The notes below the pieces were generated by a model. That model was not told where the DNA came from, searched no databases, and saw nothing but the letters and a program-made list of their open reading frames with translations. The translations under genes and the position numbers were made by a program. Shown one piece after another: positions 8,408 to 10,864 of a DNA stretch of 10,864 nt. The stretch is from Gloeophyllum trabeum ATCC 11539 (lineage: Eukaryota; Basidiomycota; Agaricomycetes; Gloeophyllales; Gloeophyllaceae), in assembly GCF_000344685.1 (NCBI RefSeq), contig NW_006920424.1, positions 479,904 through 490,767 of the forward strand, given 5' to 3'. The stretch's first letter is position 1. Every line of letters begins with the position of its first letter.

Positions 8408-8920
8408 CCCCTCCTGCAGGCCCCCCAGGGGACTGGAATTCAAGTGGTTGTGAATAGCTTTCCCTAGAGTAGATAATCATACCCCATCGCATGGACCACA
8501 TTCCCAGCCACATAGATTAGTATTTTTGAAATAGTATTACTGCACCTCAAAAATACACTGGAAACAAGTCCTACTACATCCTAGAGTGTGCCTGATCAAG
8601 ATTCAATCCCATCCTAGCTCCCCCCCAATGTGTCCCCATCCTGGTAAGGCTTTCAGTGTCCACTCAAAGCAGTATGCACCCGGAGTGATTAGGATAGGAT
8701 GTCACACTACAGGACTTGTTTCCCGGCTGGAATCTATACCAGCTGATGCAGGGTGAGGTGAACAGTGTATTTTTGAGGTGCAGTAATACTATTTCAGAAA
8801 TACTGGGCTCTGTGGCTGGGAATGTGGTCCACATAATGGGGTATGATCATCTACTCTAGGGAGAGCTATTCACAACCACTTGAACCACATTCCACTCCCC
8901 TGGGGGGTCCGCAGGAGGGG
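8408..8920. mobile_element. Long-arm fold-back element (513 bp)
   Basis: The left arm (8408-8560) and right arm (8763-8920) are inverted copies, starting CCCCTCCTGC and ending with its complement GCAGGAGGGG. Pairing is nearly perfect over about 150 bases except for one small gap in each comparison. Inside, a second inverted pair (GGAAACAAGTCCT at 8560-8572 with AGGACTTGTTTCC at about 8711-8723) extends the symmetry. An extra 40 bases, 8724-8762, lie only on the right side. The loop has no coding capacity. This is the structure of a non-autonomous fold-back or MITE. No target-site duplication is evident (AAAGC on the left, TACCA on the right), so the true ends may differ by a few bases. The high arm identity suggests that it is younger than the other fold-backs in the window. 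Confidence 0.85.
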
Positions 8921-8985
8921 TACCACCCAAAAGTGGTATCTCATGATTGTTATGATCAGAACACTTTTTCATGATCACATGTGTT
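8921..8985. other. Spacer between fold-back element and LTR
   Basis: TACCAC at 8921-8926 and GTGGTA at 8933-8938 form a 6-bp hairpin directly after the fold-back element. ATGATCA occurs at 8952-8958 and 8971-8977. The last five bases, GTGTT (8981-8985), would be the left target duplication of the retrotransposon if the LTR call is right. Confidence 0.45.
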
Positions 8986-9017
8986 TGACACACGCACACA
9001 GAACCGCACAGACATTA

Positions 9018-9289
9018 GGGAGATTCAGTTCCAAATGCGAAAGCGGCTTTCTGTCGCTTTTCGCAGCGTCGAAGTTACAGCCACCGGCAAGGGGCCATGC
9101 ATTGCATTCTGGAAAGGGCAATCGACCCCGTGCGAAGTCGCGAGTCTCGCCCATTGAGCTCTCTCATTGGCTCTGCGCTTGCAAAAAGCAGCAGCTTGAC
9201 TGGGATCCCACGCCTTTCCTGCCGAGCCGAGAAAGCGGTTTCTCAGAAAGCGACGAAAAGCAGCTTTCGTAGTTAGAACTGAATCACCC
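9018..9289. mobile_element. 272-bp MITE with TA target duplication, nested in the LTR
   Basis: The terminal inverted repeats start GGGAGATTCAGTTC on the left and, read inwards, GGGTGATTCAGTTC on the right. About 32 of the first 39 positions pair. TA flanks both ends (9016-9017 and 9290-9291). Inside both arms are repeats of GAAAGC/GCTTTC words. The element is richer in GC than its surroundings and has no coding capacity. TA duplication and short size fit a Tc1/mariner-type MITE, although the family is inferred from the duplication alone. It is inserted 32 bases from the proposed LTR start, so it arrived after the LTR. Confidence 0.85.
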
Positions 9290-9469
9290 TATTGCAACCA
9301 TGCATATCTCATCTTAAAACCCTTTCACGATCATTCATTATTTACGCATTGCTGCCTCACCGATCATAAACTATCCTACATTAATAACGACTGGTTTCCA
9401 CATTCCCTTAGATACTCATGTAAACCATTCCATTAGCGCATGTACAGAGTATATTTGGATGTCCTGCAA

Positions 9470-9477
9470 TATATAAG
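9470..9477 (+). promoter_or_regulatory. TATA box of the LTR promoter
   Basis: TATATAAG stands 33 bases before 9503, the normal TATA-to-start distance for RNA polymerase II. The position agrees with the independent prediction of the transcript start from self-priming complementarity. Confidence 0.65.
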
Positions 9478-9502
9478 CCGCAATAGCAAAGGTCTCAGAC
9501 CT

Positions 9503-9546
9503 TAGCTTCGATCTGGCATTTCATTCGTGTCATTAGATCGAAGCTA
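9503..9546 (+). promoter_or_regulatory. Self-priming pair: transcript 5' end and primer-binding site
   Basis: TAGCTTCGATCT (9503-9514) and AGATCGAAGCTA (9535-9546) are perfect 12-base complements. Two G-U pairs could extend the helix inwards. In Tf1 of Schizosaccharomyces pombe the first 11 bases of the mRNA pair with a site just past the 5' LTR, are cleaved off and prime reverse transcription, so no tRNA is used. Here the first arm starts where the TATA box predicts the transcript start. The second arm lies two bases after the LTR's final CA. The alternative is a simple stem-loop in the leader. No convincing tRNA-complementary site was seen nearby. Confidence 0.6.
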
Positions 9547-9600
9547 CCCCTCCGCCTTTGCGTCGACATTGTCGATATCCCTCCATAATCCCTTCTCACC

Positions 9601-10864
9601 GTGGCACCTGTAACACGGAGCCGAACACGGTATTCTCTCCGATCACACCCATCCTACACAACCTACATCTATCCTTTATCCAAACCCCTATTCTATCCTA
9701 TCATACCCCACGCTCCGAGACAAATCCAAGAACAACCATTGAAAACTATCAAGCACTATAGACAGCACTTAGCTAGAACCGTGGTTCTTTACTACTAATC
9801 GCCTTTTATCCTTATGCCTGTATTCAAGGGTGGTGCGTACGCACTAAGCTGGGCGAAAACCTACACGCATAGCGTGGGCTGTGGACACAGGAATCACCAT
9901 ATTCCCATTGGTCGCAGTGTTAGTAGGGAAGTAGTGGCACCGTAGTGACTCTTGAGAGTCAGCGAAAGTGGTGTCAGGGAGCTTAGAAAAGCGGCAATAT
10001 CCTACCTTGGGTACAGAAGCTCCTGGGCTCGTGACCCTTGAGCGAAGAGGCAGACACCGGGTACCAAACAAGAAGGCCCGGGTCAGACAGGCTTGCACCA
10101 TTCCCATTCCTACCATTAGCCCCGACATCTACCCAAAGTCTGTGAACTAAGTAGCAGATTTTGGTTCTTCCAACGACGTTCCCACCACGGCTGATCACCG
10201 TTACCAGATCAACGATGAACCTTTTTGGCTGGGAACACCCTGAGCATATTCACCAGTCTCATATCCCACAACCCCACGTTCACCCCAGTCAGAAGCCTCT
10301 GACGATATCCATCCACCTGACCTAAACCCCACAACCATCCAAACCCTAATCGCCAGAGCAATGGCGGAAGGAAAGGGCACATTGCCAAGCCCGAGTACTT
10401 TGACGGAAGCAAGACCAAGTTCAAGGCTTGGTGGAGACAGGTCCTCACGTACCTGAGAAATAACAAAAAAGATTTCATCACGGATGCTAAAAAATCGATT
10501 TTGTTATCTCATATCTCAGAGGACCTAAAGCGGAAGTCTGGTCACAGAACTATTATGACCAGTTCTTCAGGGACGATACAGAGAGCTCGGAGAAGACGTG
10601 GGCGGTCTTCAAAATGGAGATCACCGACGCCTTCCAAGATTCAAATCTTGCTGCACAGGCGCAGATCAAGATCGATCACCTGCACCAAGGGCAGAGGCCA
10701 GTGGAGGAGTATTTTCAGGAGTTGGAAATACTAATGACACAAGCCGGGTACAAGAAAGAGGATCAGTACATCCTGAAAACCATCCGTACCAGCGTCAATG
10801 AAGCACTTGTCGACAAGGTCTACGGACAAGTCACGGTGCTGACGACATACGACGGATGGAAGGC
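9601..10864 (+). pseudogene. gag: Degenerate gag gene (Ty3/Gypsy capsid), truncated by the window
   Basis: Gag forms the virus-like particle of the retrotransposon. The best part starts at about 10387 (KPEYFDGSKTKFKAWW), changes frame near 10522, and continues WSQNYYDQFFRD and PVEEYFQELEILMTQAGY to the edge. This pattern (aromatic-rich block, W..NYY, then E-rich helices) fits the Retrotrans_gag capsid region. The likely start is GTG at 9601 inside CACCGTGG, a perfect Kozak context if the codon was once ATG; it reads APVTRSRTRYS, a basic start of the kind seen in gag. A second frame (from about 9957) joins the capsid part but has stops at 10148-10150 and 10241-10243, with an earlier one at 9953-9955. 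One base appears lost near 10379 and another near 10522. The gene is therefore dead; pol is outside the window. Confidence 0.7.

Larger units (their letters stand above)
8986..9532 (+). mobile_element. Proposed 5' LTR
   Basis: The ends were chosen because TGACAC (8986-8991) and GTGTCA (9527-9532) are inverted copies with the canonical TG...CA. The 3' end also lies two bases before the proposed priming site. Removing the 272-bp MITE and one TA duplicate leaves an LTR of 273 bp, a normal size for fungal Ty3/Gypsy elements. A TATA box at 9470 is correctly placed to start transcription at about 9503. This gives U3 from 8986 to 9502 and only about 30 bases of R plus U5. The 3' LTR is outside the window, so the ends are inferred, not aligned. 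Confidence 0.6.
8986..10864 (+). mobile_element. Ty3/Gypsy-type LTR retrotransposon, 5' part, degenerate
   Basis: In order the segment shows a proposed 5' LTR (8986-9532) holding a nested MITE, a priming site (9535-9546), a short leader, and a gag region with stops and frameshifts that runs off the window edge. The gag part resembles the capsid region (Retrotrans_gag) of fungal Ty3/Gypsy elements. Pol and the 3' LTR lie outside, so the family cannot be fixed from integrase order. The complementarity between transcript start and priming site points to the self-priming Tf1/sushi group. With gag broken, this copy is not autonomous. Confidence 0.75.

Noticed and set aside
8880..9272. 130-residue forward open frame
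   Set aside because: It runs from the arm of the fold-back element across the LTR start into the MITE, three unrelated sequences.
9602..9622. TGGCACCTGTAAC as a tRNA-type primer-binding site
   Set aside because: It overlaps the likely gag start, is 70 bases past the proposed LTR end, and matches no tRNA 3' end I can name.
9844..10128. 94-residue reverse open frame
   Set aside because: It is antisense to the gag region, shows no domain, and is best explained as a shadow.
1..10864. CRISPR array, rRNA or bacterial operon
   Set aside because: No regularly spaced identical repeats with unique spacers, no rRNA-like core sequence, and no chain of closely spaced genes with ribosome-binding sites.

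Overview
The window reads as repeat-rich, gene-poor eukaryotic chromosome, most likely from a filamentous fungus and probably a basidiomycete. The grounds are the lack of compact prokaryotic genes, long AT-rich stretches with only short open frames, several fold-back (inverted-repeat) elements, a TA-flanked MITE, and a Ty3/Gypsy-type gag at the right end. The phylum is inference. No intact cellular gene could be supported.

Left part (1-4600). A GC-rich block (1-361) gives way abruptly to AT-rich DNA. Then comes a nested set of old repeats. A roughly 500-bp sequence (repeat A, 1177-1680) recurs in the same orientation at 3582-4079. Between the copies lies a second direct pair (repeat C, 1762-2240 and 2641-3119). 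A symmetrical fold-back of about 300 bp (centre near 2443) sits between the two C copies. A shortened relative of a larger fold-back element lies at 3218-3415.

Middle part (4600-8400). A decayed inverted repeat is centred near 4815. It is followed by a degenerate 11-bp minisatellite (about 5117-5596) and a frameshifted protein remnant on the minus strand (5562-5965). About 2.4 kb follow in which no gene can be defended.

Right part (8400-10864). A 513-bp fold-back element with arms of about 155 bp stands just before the 5' end of an LTR retrotransposon. The proposed LTR (8986-9532) starts TGACAC and ends GTGTCA. A 272-bp MITE with TA duplications is inserted 32 bp inside it. A TATA box at 9470 predicts transcription starting at about 9503. 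The first 12 bases of that transcript (9503-9514) are perfectly complementary to a 12-base site two bases beyond the LTR end (9535-9546). This is the arrangement of self-priming (Tf1/sushi-type) retrotransposons, and it is the most interesting signal in the window. Downstream is a gag gene broken by in-frame stops and at least two frameshifts; it runs off the right edge, so the copy is dead in gag.
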